This document shows positions 12,640 to 23,773 of a stretch of DNA of 64,000 nt, in pieces; position 1 is the stretch's first letter; the number at the start of each line of letters is the position of its first letter. The DNA comes from Prinia subflava (Eukaryota; Chordata; Aves; Passeriformes; Cisticolidae). The stretch lies in contig NC_086247.1 of the NCBI RefSeq assembly GCF_021018805.1, positions 136,565,602-136,629,601 of the forward strand, read 5' to 3'. A program made the translations under genes and the position numbers. A model generated the notes under the pieces. The model made no database searches. It saw nothing but the letters and a program-made list of their open reading frames with translations, and was not told where the DNA came from.

Positions 12640-13130
12640 GATTTCATATGGACATTGGGTCAAGTCATTAATTATGGGACACTTCTTAAGATTTAACTAT
12701 TAGTAATTAGCTTCCCAGATTTTTAGTTCTGAATAATTTGCTAGAGCCATGGAGTCATTGTTGTATCATTTAAGTTCGACTAATTGAGTGCAGCCAGTAT
12801 TTGTTAATTGTTCCTCTTATGCACATGCAAAATCCAGAAGTGTTGAAGTCGCTCTGGGACACTTATTTTAAACACAATTAAAACATCATAACCTGTTGGC
12901 AATTGTTCTCTGTGCATTGTTTTGATATTGATGGATCCAGATCTGAGCACAGTAATTAAAAGGAACCACTGTTATTGTTGATCCTACAGATAAACAAAGG
13001 CTGATTGCGTGCTGTGAACTGGTTAATCAAGTTTATTTAACTTGTCGTTAGTGATTCATCCTGGTGACTGTACTGGGCTGCTCTTTATTTGAGCCTAATA
13101 ATATAATGGTTCTGGCTGTCTCCAGCTGCT
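12640..13130. promoter_or_regulatory. Candidate conserved enhancer, homeodomain-site rich
   Basis: Repeat-free block about 3 kb upstream of exon 1 with clustered TAAT-core sites: TTAATTA (12668-12674), TAATTAG (12704-12710), TAATTG (12781-12786) and TTAATTG (12804-12810). It also has an ACAAAGG SOX/TCF-type motif (12994-13000) and GGTTAATCAAG, an HNF1-like half, at 13021. An inverted repeat CAAGTT-5-AACTTG sits at 13028-13044. The word composition is typical of vertebrate conserved non-coding elements, but conservation cannot be seen from one sequence. Confidence 0.3.
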
Positions 13131-13766
13131 AAAAGAGTTTCAGTAATTCTCTAAATAGACTCCGGTAACATCTTAAGGAATGGCATTGTTGGATACATAA
13201 ATTAAATCCAGCTTGAGTCCAAGGAGTTTTCCCTTAAAATGAGACATGCTTTGAGACCTTGCTGTCCCAACTGCTCCCTGTCCTGAGCAGCAGCAGAGGT
13301 GATTATGTTTCCTGAGTGGTGATCATGTTTTATGGGCAGGCTCTTTGGTTTGGTTTGATTTTGATGATACAGAAGTGTGCCATATTCAGTCCCTTCCTTT
13401 GCCAATGCTCTCTAATCCTGTTTGAGAAACTACTTCTGCAGCTGCAGAAGTTCTCATAAAGTGACACCCAGTTTTCAAATCACAGGTCCACAACCAAAAA
13501 ACCAGTCTCTCTTAGACCTTCTCTACACTTTAGTCCGGTTTGCTCAGGCCCCTTGGCAGCACTGTCAATACCATTTACTGGCAGTCTCAGCAGTGGGAGC
13601 ATCCTGCTGTGCCCATGAAAGCAGCAGCTCCAGACCAGTTTGGCACTGTCCCAAGCGGCACCTGGCTGCCCACTGAGACTGGGAAAGCAAGAGATCAACT
13701 CTGTCTTGTACTCTTGGCTATGGAAATGAAAGGTGCTGGCTAAAAAGCAGATAGTTAAATTTTAAT

Positions 13767-13808
13767 TATTGTTGTTGTTGTCGTTGCTGTTGTTGTTGTC
13801 ATCATTAT
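13767..13808. repeat. Imperfect (GTT)n microsatellite
   Basis: ATTGTTGTTGTTGTCGTTGC and continuing GTT triplets with C interruptions, grading into ATCATTATT. Confidence 0.85.
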
Positions 13809-14711
13809 TTTAGTCTTAGACTAATTTTATAGGTATTTTCCCCCCACCATGGATGGAGGGAAAGCCTTCTAAGGAGCTAGAGTGCATTGATTCTGTTCTT
13901 ATTAAGGTTCCTGGTACAAACACTACTGACCTCCACAGCTAACCCTGGTTTTGTACAAGGCTGAAAAAGTTCCTTCCTTTGAGGCATTTAATGCTGGTAT
14001 GTTTTGTACTTTCTTTTGTGTTATTTTAGGATAAGTTCTTTTTAAATGTCCTTAGTTTGTGAACTCTCAGCTTCTGGGCCCTGTGTACAGATAATGTCTT
14101 GGTACAGCTTTCATGGTGCTGCTCCAGGCAACCACACTGCACTTCTTTTTCCATCAGAGGTTTCTGAGTTACTTTACATTTCTTGAAGTTGGTGGTGTTC
14201 AGTGTTCACTATTCCTACAAGAACCCTCTCACGCTTCCAGCTGGCTGTGAATGTAAATTGCAAGAGTCCAGACTTTGGAAAACCTTGGTGTTAAAGGTAC
14301 ATTCCTTCATATCACAAAAGAAACATCAGATAAGTGGGATGGGTGGCCATCAATTCTCCTAAAACAGTCCACAGTCAGAATGAGCAGGAGGAGCCCAGGG
14401 CCAGTAAAAACACTATTCTAAATAAAATCACACTGTTTTCTTTATAACTGCAGGGCAACTATAGGAGTATTCTTCTGGGAGCACTGTACTGCAGACCTTA
14501 AATAGCAGTGCTAATCTTTAAATTGTATTTTCCTATTTTCTGCGTTTTCCATGCCAGATTTCTGGGACTTTTGCCAGGTTCCAACACCATATAGAATTAG
14601 TTGTTAAAAAGGAAAACAAATAATTCTGAAGTGCTACGGATTATGTATGTCTGATCTAATGAACAATAGTTTTGTTCATTTATCAATTGTTCATAGTAAT
14701 TGACTCAAATG

Positions 14712-14713
<2 letters not shown>

Positions 14714-14756
<43 letters not shown>
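14714..14756. repeat. Poly(T) tract, 43 nt
   Basis: Uninterrupted T homopolymer about 1 kb upstream of the CpG island. Read on the minus strand it would be a 43-nt A tail, but the adjoining sequence has no nearby AATAAA and no obvious target-site duplication. Confidence 0.97.
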
Positions 14757-14757
<1 letters not shown>

Positions 14758-15847
14758 GTGGACAGGAGAGGATAGGAGCATGAGGAGAGTGATCCTCCTT
14801 GAGCTTCCATCCTGAATTTATATATATACACAAAACATTTCTGTCTTCAATAATCTAAGTAGACAGGATGACATTTCTGCCAGATCGAGATGCAGAAGGA
14901 AACGTAGGGGAGTTTTCCTAGCCTGTCTGGACTGGGTGGTTGAGAGGTCATTGCAAACAATTTGGCTGATGTTATATTGAAGTCAGAGTTGAAGAAAACT
15001 TGGAAGGCCATATTATGATAGGTCTGTTTAAAAAGACACCCAAGATACTGCTACCTGGTGTTGGAGTATGAATTTAAGTGAGAAATTGCCTATATTTATT
15101 AATATCTCAGTTATGCTTTGTTCTTAATCTAATTCAGAAGTTGTCTGTGGATAAACTTTCTGGTCTTGATGCTGTAACTCAACACTAAGTTTGTTCCACC
15201 ATCTCTGACTCAGTGTTACGATTTGGATAGACTAAATCAGTCTGATACCCTCTGCTAAGTCAACACATGTGGCATCTGCTGGAATCCGTGGGATTTGATC
15301 TCATCCTTCTCAGCCACACTATTTTTTGCCTTGCAGCCTGGTAGATCTATAGATTTTCATGCAGGCTGCTGGCCTCTGATCTATCAAAAGAGAATTAGTT
15401 ATACGTTTCTATATGTTTTACTACTGAGGCTTCAAAATCCCTCTTAACCCAAGTGCCTGCTTACATATTGCTACCATTCATTTTTATTGGCTTCGCTAAA
15501 GCTGAATTCCTGTATCTTGATTTTTCCCCAATTCATTCTCTGAGCGGCTTGAAAGAATCCAACTGAAAACAAAACCTCAAAGAGTTTATGTAATGAATTA
15601 CTTTTAAACTAGACGCTAAAAAAGACAGAGGAGCATTTATCAGGAATGTTTGTGGGCTTGGTGGTTACGAGCTTTAAAAAAAAAAAAAATACCGTGTGGA
15701 AAGGCTTTTGTCCCATGACAGAGATTTAAAAGGCTGCGGGTTCGGATTCCAGCGGACGCTCGGGCCTGCGATCGCGTTCGCAGCGCTGCCTCCGGCAGGG
15801 GCGGCGGCGGCGGGGCCGTCACCTGCTGGGGCCGCGCTCGGGGCGCC

Positions 15848-15994
15848 GGAGCCCGCGGGGCCGCGCCCGGAGCCCGCGGGGCCGCGCCCGGAGCCCGCGG
15901 GGCCGCGCCCGGAGCCCGCGGGGCCGCGCCCGGAGCCCGCGGGGCCGCGCCCGGAGCCCGCGGGGCCGCGCCCGGAGCCCGCGGGGCCGCGCCC
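15848..15994. repeat. GC-rich minisatellite, 7 perfect copies of a 21-bp unit
   Basis: Seven identical tandem copies of a 21-base unit (copy starts 15848, 15869, 15890, 15911, 15932, 15953, 15974). It is followed by degenerate partial relatives that share GGAGCCC starts to about 16,076. The unit is a multiple of three and stop-free in several frames on both strands. In the frame of the KIAA1217 start codon it reads EPAGPRP repeated seven times. It lies about 100-245 bp upstream of the ATG, in the inferred 5' UTR or core promoter. Perfect identity suggests recent expansion and probable length polymorphism. Copy number may also be an assembly artefact. Confidence 0.97.
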
Positions 15995-16091
15995 GGAGCC
16001 CCCCGCCCCCGAGCCCCGCGGAGCCCGGCGCGGGCCGGGAGCGGAGCCCGGTGCGGGCCGGGGAGCGGAGCCCGTGCGGCAGGCAGCGGCG

Positions 16092-16161
16092 ATGGAGGAA
16101 AGGGAGAGCCGGAAACTTGAGCTGTGCCTGGCTTGCCCCACAGACGGCAGGCAGACCAGGG
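16092..16161 (+). CDS. KIAA1217: KIAA1217 (sickle tail) first coding exon
   Basis: Encodes residues 1-23 plus the first base of codon 24 of the sickle tail protein. The product begins MEERESRK and runs to GRQTR. Seen: the ATG has a strong Kozak context (G at -3, G at +4), and the exon ends at a consensus donor G|GTAAGT with GT at 16162-16163. Unspliced reading stops two codons later. Joined in phase 1 to the exon at 21142, codon 24 becomes GAA and the junction reads RQTR-EQAKPSLHVTS. This aligns without gaps to the human KIAA1217 N terminus as I recall it (MEENESQK...RRQMQEQ...LHVTS). The reading frame is open for 132 codons upstream, but this ATG is the only in-frame AUG in that stretch, which decides the start. 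Known of the family: a cytoplasmic coiled-coil protein related to SRCIN1/p140Cap, and mouse Skt is needed for intervertebral disc development. No structural domain lies in these 23 residues. Confidence 0.88.
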
Positions 16162-19100
16162 GTAAGTAAGCGGCGATATAAGTGAAGCAAAGATGGAGTT
16201 ACGTGTAAGCATGCCCCTCGTTGTTGCTTTCTATAACCGGAGGCAGAATGCATGACAAAAAACAAACAAACAAACCCAGCTTTTTTTCCCCCTTGTACTA
16301 ATGGCTCTGCTATGCACACTTCCCTAACACTGGAACTTTGTGAGTTTAACTTTCTCTTCGGAGAGGTTTCTCCGAAGCCGGAGCACGCTGTACGGCTGTC
16401 AGGGATGCGGGACCCTGCCGGTGCGGAGGCTGAGGGGGGAAAGCGTGTTCCCCTCCCTTTAAATGCTCTGCCAGCCTCAGCTGTGGCAGAGACATAGCTC
16501 TTCCTTCGCAAAAGCGGGTTTGAGCTCATCTTTACCTCGGGGTGTCTGTTAAAAGAGGGAGATCCACGGCAGATTGTGACAGGGTTAGTTTACTTTGAGT
16601 CAAACCACTGGGGTTTGTTTTGGAGCGAAGCCAGGACTGTCTGAGCGGGGCTTCCACGGCAGCTCAGGGCATTCATACATTCACTGCTGCACTATCTATT
16701 TCCTATAAAGTGAACCAAAACTATTTCCTGGAGAATTCTACATGGGCCATTCCACGTGGACCGTAACATTCAGGTAGCCTGACAAACACCTAATCTAATC
16801 TGTATTTATTACAGTGTTTGTGGGGCACCTGTGAACATTCCCATTTCCTGCGTGTTGTATTCCTCAAAGGCACTTCAGGAAAAGTTTTGTTGCTGTGCTT
16901 TTGTGAAACAAATAGTGCATGTGGTTTTAAAAAAATCACACAAGTTTACGAGCATGCAATGCCAACAAACAGTATATTAGCAATTTAGGAGGAAAAAAAG
17001 TGCTTTTTTTTTTAATTGGGTGTTCATTAATTGGTTCATGCTCTTTTGAATTACTTTTTAAGTACAATTACTGGGCATTGCAAGTAACCTGTGTCTGTGT
17101 ATGTTTATGTTTAGTGGGACGGAAATCTTCACTTCAAGAATGTGTCTGACTAGGAAAGAAAAATCCTTCAGTAACACATTTCTTCTGTAGGGGGTGGATG
17201 AAACTGCCTCAGATACATGTGGAGCTAGGAAAACAGAGGGCTGATCAGACTGATTCTATGGTTCCCAAAAATGTTGAGTGCTGAAAGCTCATAACCAAAT
17301 GTAGTAGTTTTGGCCCCTGTCCAAAATTTACATTGGAAAGAGAGCTAATTGTAAAGACAGTGAAGTAAATTAGAACAATTCCAAATAATACCACATTTAC
17401 TGCTAACATAACTGTAACAGAGGTTGGTTTGAGTCATGCTGTTAAATCCATATTCCTTTTTAAAATGTTAGTATTGCATGGGGTTCCCTTTGAGGCTTAG
17501 TTTCATAGTATCAGTATGGGTCAGGTCCACACTTGTTCCTTTCTGAAATTATTCTGAAAATGTTCTTTTCTCATGTCACCTGAGTTGCAAAACAGGACTA
17601 TTGAAGTCTTCGTAGCATTTAAAGTAATGAAGCAAAGTGACTTTCCTGACCTTCATAGACTTCATGGAGGGTGTGACTTAGAAGAATCACATACCAGGAT
17701 GTATTGAAGGACTTTTTTCTTTTTCTATCCTTTTCTCCTAGCTCATTGCCTTTAATCTGTCATGATAATCTTGCTGCTAATCCTAGACATACTCCTTCTA
17801 CACTGCAGACCTAGGCCTTTACTGTAGTAAAGGGTGATGCTGATGATGTTTAGAAAGCTTGAAACCTATTTTCAGATCAGAGAAGCAAATCAAGTGTGAG
17901 AGTTACTCATGCCTTTGGATAACCAAATTCCTCCCTGTCAATCAGCAAGTCTTGCTTTTAGTTGCCCTCTAGACTTGCTGCTTTATTGAACAGAAAGACC
18001 TTCAGCTTTTAGCTTCTGAAAATGAGGGAGGGAGAGAGAGAGACAAGCTTATCTCACACCTGTGTGTTTTCTATTGCCTTCTCTTTGCTCCTTTCCCAAG
18101 AAGGCTACTTGAATAATTTATCCTTTTCCTACTCTTAGCACTCATCTGGGAACCATCTCATGATGTTTCACACATTTCACAGTTGTCTGTGGAGATTGAT
18201 TTGCTAGGCCTATTATCTTCACTGGGAAGATATGGAAAGTTTACCCACAATGTTACTGAGCACTCCAAAATCCAGACAGTCTCTCAGTTTTTCCTCCCTA
18301 TAGCACTGTAGCATACAGAGCATCTGTAGAACTCATGTGTCTTTAGATCCACAGGGGAGTTTCAGCAGCCCAGTGCTCAGCCCCGCCATTGAAGTCACTT
18401 ATCCCTGCCCAGGAAGTGGTCCAGAACATTTTTTTCTGCAGTTAGCAGAGAAAAGACCCATACTGAATCACAACAGATTTTGGTTTGCAAAGAAAGTTGT
18501 GCTGCTGTTTGCTGTAATGATGCAGGATCAGGATCTTGCTGAATGCCCAAGTCAGCTTTCTGGCAAGATGAGAAATTAGTTTGCATAGTTTACATTCCTT
18601 TGTGTTCACTGGTATTTATGCAGTATTTTCCAAATATATGAACGAAAAATAAGAGAATTTGTTTATCTTTCTAATATGGTATAAGAAAAGTATGTTATTT
18701 TTGATTCCTTTTCAAGGTTTCACCTAATAACAAACAGTGGTAAAACACTTTACTTGATATGTCTCTTTATGTGCCAAATAATTAGCTCTTTCTTAAACTA
18801 TTGAAATTACTGAAGTGCAGAGTAGGAAAGACTTTGCATGTGAGAGATTTAGGACCCAAAATACAGACTCATGAGTTCTGGGTTGTGCTTGTCAGCATAG
18901 GCTTACCTGCCTTCTTGAGGAAGTGTCTGCCATCACTTCAGGGACTGAAACTGCTGCTGTGACCATACTTTGAGGGCTTATACCAAATTGCTGCACTTGG
19001 TCACCCACACATATGCTGACTCCCTCTAGCTCCAAGAAAATCCCTTATTTTATGTCTGTGCCTTTGTTCCAGCAGCCTAAGGGATATAACCTCTAGGCTC

Positions 19101-21141
19101 TTGGCACAACAAATTAAAGATGGTAAATTCCATCCAGCCCCAGCCCACCTAGTTTCCCTCCCATGTAAAATCCATTGGAATGACTGTGCAGCTTTCAGAA
19201 GCTGTTTTCATTGGGTATATCTGGAGTTTCTTGCAAAGAAAACTTTCTTGTTTGCCATTTTTCTCAAACAAGCTCAGTGTACCTGGCGGCTCATGCTCTG
19301 ACTTTCCAATAAGCAGAGAGGATGGATGTTTCTTAGTTGAGCTGTGCTTGAAGTTGAGCGCGTGTTTGAACACGAAGGTGAGGCTGCTGCTCTGAAGCAT
19401 TGTGGTGCTAAGAAGGTCTTAGAAGGTGCTGTGAAAATCACAGATGACATTTTGAATCTGTGTGAGAGTAAGACTTCCCTGTAAACCAAACCTGCTCACA
19501 GAATTGTGTCCAGATCTGTGCTCATCAAACAATGGTGTCACCTGCAATCTGGGCCCCTGGGCCTGCATCTGCTCTCAGGATAGGTTTCCATGAATGCAAG
19601 CAAGAGGGCATTGTTGAAAATTCGGGGGCCCTTGAACAGTACAGGGAGTTTACAGAAACTACAGTGAACTCTTTGAAGACCATCCAGGGCCAAGTTCTGT
19701 TATGGAACCCAAGGAAATTGGTTCCCTGTGTGAATTGGTGTGACATCCTGCAGCAGCTCTGATGGAGGATTTGCTTTATTACTAGGGCTTGATGTTCCAT
19801 GGCACATGGCAGGCAATTGACAATGCACACCAGAAAGCTGAGAAATCCTCAGCATAAAATCCTGAGGTGGTGTGCCTACCACACAGTATCAGAATGACTG
19901 ACTGAATCATAAAAAGAAGCGAGTAGGTGCCTGTTTCCAAACAGCAGAGCTGTGTAATGGCAGCACGCAGGCGAAACGTCGGGGGGAGGATAAGGGGCTC
20001 TGAGGCAAAAAGTGTCAGACAGAGAGAAAGATCTATTCAAAACAGGTACAAGAAGGAGCTCCTTGCTCCTGGGGAGGTGCTGGGAAGGGTTAACACTCAA
20101 GGGTGTCTGAGTCTGTCTGGTAAAGATGAGGAAGGCCACATCAGACTTGGAGAGGCCTTTTCAGTACTTCGAGTTTTTGTTAGTTTTTTTTTTCCCCTTT
20201 GCTGACAAAGGAGTGAGGGATTTTTTCAAAAGTATTAGGTAACAAGGCTCCAGTCTACAATTTTTTGAGCACCAGAGGGTTCATGTTACAGAGTTACCTG
20301 AAGATAAGCCAGTACTTACATACCCACAGTGTCTGCCTATCTCTTTACAAATGTCGTTGTGGTCTTTGGTCTTAAAGTAGATTTTAAAGTAGTAAAATTT
20401 ATCTGAGGAGTATTTTTCCACCCTTTTTTAGATCACACAGAACTTGCTTTTATTCTATTTCTTCAGAAATGGTTTATGGAAAAATGCTGTAGAATTTTCC
20501 AGCCTGCTGTCCTGAGACGTATAAAATCCGAGGGAGATCCGTGAAATTTAAAACCAGACCACAGTCACAAATCAGGAAAAAGAGACTCCCAAACCCTCTT
20601 ATTATTTCTTAGGTGTTTCAGAACATGTTGAAAGCACACAGAAAAAAAGATTAAGGATTAAAAATCTGCTCTGTCAAAGGAATTTTATCAGTTTGTATCT
20701 TTAAGGATACTAGTTATGGGGCCATTAAGAGTACTGGACCCTACTGAAGAAATCTGTCTTTTCTTGTAGAAAGCATGCTGTAGATCTTAAAGGTCAGGGA
20801 ATAAGGGCCCTGTCAGATCTTCTTTTCAAGTCACATAGGTAAAGTTGATATAAAAGGAACATCTACTTAAATGATGCTCACTTTTCTGTGAGGCAATACT
20901 GCTATTGTGTGATAGAAGTAGATAAGTATGTGCATAGCTTATATAAGGGATTACTTCTGGGCCACTTACTGTGATGTGTGTATGCCTAATGATGCAGAAC
21001 ATGCCATCATGCACTGCAGAGTTTTAAAATGACCTAGCTTTCATATCAATCTTTTCCCTCATTTTCGCTACTAATGTGAATGCTGGTATTAAGTTTTTAT
21101 AATATAAACCATGTTTGGTTTTGGTTTGTGTTTCTTTTCAG
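16162..21141 (+). other. KIAA1217: KIAA1217 intron 1 (4,980 bp)
   Basis: Phase-1 intron bounded by GTAAGT and TTTTCAG. The first ~320 bp belong to the CpG-island tail and hold a perfect hairpin at 16356-16377 and a short CAAA run near 16,258-16,278. The remainder is AT-leaning single-copy sequence with short purine runs (for example GGGAGGGAGAGAGAGAG near 18,028-18,046). No additional exon, RNA gene or clear transposable element was recognised in it. Confidence 0.85.
16356..16377. repeat. Perfect 9-bp inverted repeat with GGTT loop
   Basis: Arms CTTCGGAGA (16356-16364) and TCTCCGAAG (16369-16377) around a 4-nt GGTT loop, about 200 bp inside intron 1 within the CpG-island tail. It would form a stable hairpin in DNA or nascent RNA. 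Function unknown. Confidence 0.9.
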
Positions 21142-21428
21142 AACAGGCAAAACCCAGTTTGCATGTAACATCACTGGACGATGCAGAATGTCTCCGATCT
21201 AAGGAGCTCCTTTCGACCCCGAGCAGCCACACCTCTTCTAATTCAAAGTCCACCCGCAACATCCCTCGAAGACATACAGTAGGTGGCCCTCGCAGTTCCA
21301 AAGAAATACTGGGAATGCAAACCTCAGAAATGGACAGGAAGAGAGAGGCTTTTCTTGAGCATCTGAAACAGAAATATCCCCACCATGCCACAGCAATAAT
21401 GGGACACCAGGAGAGACTGAGAGATCAG
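21142..21428 (+). CDS. KIAA1217: KIAA1217 (sickle tail) second coding exon
   Basis: 287-nt exon encoding codons 24-119, entered in phase 1 and left in phase 0. Seen: a pyrimidine-rich acceptor (GTGTTTCTTTTCAG, AG at 21140-21141) and a donor CAG|GTAAGG (GT at 21429). The first part is serine/threonine-rich (about residues 43-62). It is followed by NIPRRHTVGGPRSSKEI (about 63-79), then a basic, probably helical stretch MDRKREAFLEHLKQKYPHH (about 87-105), ending in GHQERLRDQ. This matches human KIAA1217 almost residue for residue in the second half. The pattern RRHTV...DRKR.AF..HLK.KYP.H is also shared with the paralogue SRCIN1. Thr69 in RRHT fits a basophilic-kinase site (R-R-x-S/T); this is inference. 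The family's central coiled-coil/AIP3-like region and the rest of the protein are encoded beyond the window. Any reading past 21428 is intronic. Confidence 0.95.
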
Positions 21429-23340
21429 GTAAGGAAGTCAAATTTGTATCATGTCTTTTGTTTAATAGTTCTTACAACTCCTACAAAATTGAGTGTTACC
21501 TTATTACGAAAGGTGAGAACGTAACAAAGCGTGAAACAGATTTTTGGGATGTGGCCTGCGATTCAGATGTTGCCTTGAAATTCAAAGAAACAAAATGAAT
21601 CTGTTCAATATTACCTTGGAATTGTTTGTTGAAACTGACATTTCTGAAGAGCTTTTCCTTTTTCTTAGAGCAAACACAGCAAAAGGAGTGAAGGTGAGAC
21701 TCTTGATCTTACTATATGAGTCTCAATCTACTTTTCACAGCTGAAGGGAAAATATGGAACAGCTGTTAACGTCTGTTACACTTTCAGTGCTGGCACCACT
21801 GCCTGGGAGAAAAGAAAATACCTGCAGAGTGTGTCTGTATGCTTTAGCTGGCTCTGTTACCCTTTCATTTGCTTTCTTTTCTATTTTTGACTTTTGTAGT
21901 GCAAACAGAACAGACTTACCCATAACTATGTGCCTCCTCCGGGGAGCTCTGACACCCACGTTCGTCTGTCAGCAGCATCCCTGGGGGTGGTGTGCCTCTG
22001 CCTGCAGTTCTTTCCAGCAGCGAGCACTAGATGTAGGGTCAGAGGAGAGGTGACGTGCTGATGTATCTCTCAGAGCAGGTGGAGGCTGCCAACCTTCTGA
22101 ATTCAGGGAGTGCCATGCAGGGATCTCTTCCTAACTCTGGACTCTGGTTTTGGGTGCAATAACAGAGTTATATCTGTTCGGGCAATCTACCGTCTATTCC
22201 ATAATTTTTTTTTTTCAATCAAGTATCAGAATAGGAAGTTTGGTTTGTGCTCATTATTCTTGGTTTAACATGACTGACAGCAAGCCTTTTTGTAGAAATT
22301 AATTTCCCTTAGTGGTTTATAGGTGTTTCAGCACTAACAGCAAATTGATTGTAAGTAAGGAATAAAAATGAGTTGGAAAAATATTGTACTCTGTTATGGA
22401 AGCTCTTAGTGAATTCCAAGCTTCTTTGAAGCTTTGCATACTTGAGAGGCTTTGAAGATCAGACAGTTACAGGTTTGGAAAGATTATAATTTGTTAACTC
22501 ACCTCTAGAACTTCACTTTTACAGGGTCTCTAGAGATCCCAGGTGTTATCACTATTAAAATCCATCTGTATCCAGCTAAAATAGCTACAAGACTTCAGCT
22601 CTAATGAGGATGATCTATTCCTTATTTTTAAACAGTTTTACTCCTTTCTTTTTCAAGTCTTGACTTTTTTTTCCTCCCCACTTATCTCTTTCATGAACTT
22701 TAGTGACTATGTGGAATGTGCTGGGTGGTGGATAAAGATAGCATACAAATTAAATAAAGGGGGTGGGAGGGGGGCGAAATCCAGAGATTAGATCTTTTGG
22801 AGTCATGTAAATATTTAGTTCCAGTGTTGCAGACACTGCAAACCTAGTTTGAACAGCCTACAGCATTACACCCTACACATTTTGTAATTTGAGCCTTTTC
22901 TGAAGGCAATAAATTACAGAAGGAATGCAGTAACTGCTCTTGATATTTGTTTAAAATGTGTCTTCCTTGCTAATTTATTGAGGGTAAAATTCAGTCTCCT
23001 GCTTCTATTTTTTGGTGATTAGACATATGTATTATATGTGTTGTGTGTAATGACTTTTTTAACAATTTTAAAACAAAATAACTTTAAAATTACTATTAGA
23101 GCATATAAATACTGAAGACTGCAGCCATTCAGTCTTACATAAAAGAAGTATAAACTGAACCAAAACCACATGAAAACATGCAGAAATAAATAATACAAGC
23201 TGGTTGTAAGAAAGTTGCTTAGTTGGCATGTGATCAACTGTCTGGCTCATCAGATACCATAATGATCATAGCATTACAGTTCAGAGGGGGATTTTCTTAC
23301 CAATTGTGTCTCTGTGTGCACACCCACGTATCAGTATTTG
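21429..23340. other. Start of intron 2, nothing recognised
   Basis: Single-copy intronic sequence directly after exon 2. No further exon, RNA gene or transposon was recognised. Confidence 0.55.
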
Positions 23341-23452
23341 CTGTGTGTGTTTATGTGTATATGTAACTGTATATAGATACACATAGGTATGTGTGTATAA
23401 ATATATATATACACAGCTGTGTGTGCGTGCATGGATGTGTATGTGTAATATG
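23341..23452. repeat. Imperfect TG/TA alternating purine-pyrimidine region
   Basis: Compound (TG)n/(TA)n/(AC)n stretch with ATATATATATACACA at its centre (about 23,400-23,415). It accounts for a His/Tyr/Thr-rich open frame on the minus strand, which is not a gene. Such sequence can adopt Z-DNA or cruciform forms. Confidence 0.85.
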
Positions 23453-23773
23453 TGATTTCTTAGCCACTCCATGAATAAGACTATAGTATAAATTTGCCTT
23501 GAAGGGTATATATCTGTGTTTAGCATCTGTACTTCCTTTTTTCCACCCTTATATATGTAAATGTGTAGCAGTGGTATAGAAGACAAACTACATGCACATG
23601 TAGAGGTATGTATATGTAACATATACATGTATCACAAAATTTGTAAGATGTATGGGAAGACATGATTTAAAATGTCACATTTTATAATAAAATGTCACAA
23701 TTTATTTTCCAGGTTCCTTTTCTCCCTTTTTACTTCTTCAGCTGCTCCAATATCTGGAAAGTGGCAACATTGT

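Larger units (their letters stand above)
13140..15670. other. Proximal upstream flank of KIAA1217
   Basis: AT-leaning sequence leading into the CpG island, with a GTT microsatellite and a long T tract. No upstream exon or transposon was recognised. Confidence 0.55.
15730..16170 (+). promoter_or_regulatory. KIAA1217: CpG-island promoter and 5' UTR of KIAA1217
   Basis: Very GC- and CpG-rich block in an otherwise AT-leaning window. It begins just after an A-run at about 15,676-15,689, spans the start codon, and grades into a weaker CpG-rich tail to about 16,480 in intron 1. A TATA-like TTTAAAAGG lies at 15725-15733; if functional it would place transcription start near 15,755-15,765 and give a 5' UTR of roughly 330 nt. 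CpG islands usually use dispersed starts, so this is only a guess. The island contains the 21-bp minisatellite described separately. Function is inferred from position immediately 5' of and over the first coding exon. Confidence 0.8.

Noticed and set aside
15640..16529. Long minus-strand open frames (up to 236 codons) across the promoter
   Set aside because: They are produced by the stop-free 21-bp GC repeat and read as low-complexity Ala/Arg/Gly/Pro strings. There is no family match, and they lie antisense to a well-supported first exon.
21111..21524. Single 137-codon ORF covering the second exon
   Set aside because: Only 21,142-21,428 is coding. The ends of the frame are intronic and lie beyond clear AG acceptor and GT donor sites.
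23281..23628. 115-codon minus-strand ORF
   Set aside because: Composition (His/Tyr/Thr/Ile repeats) is dictated by the TG/TA microsatellite.
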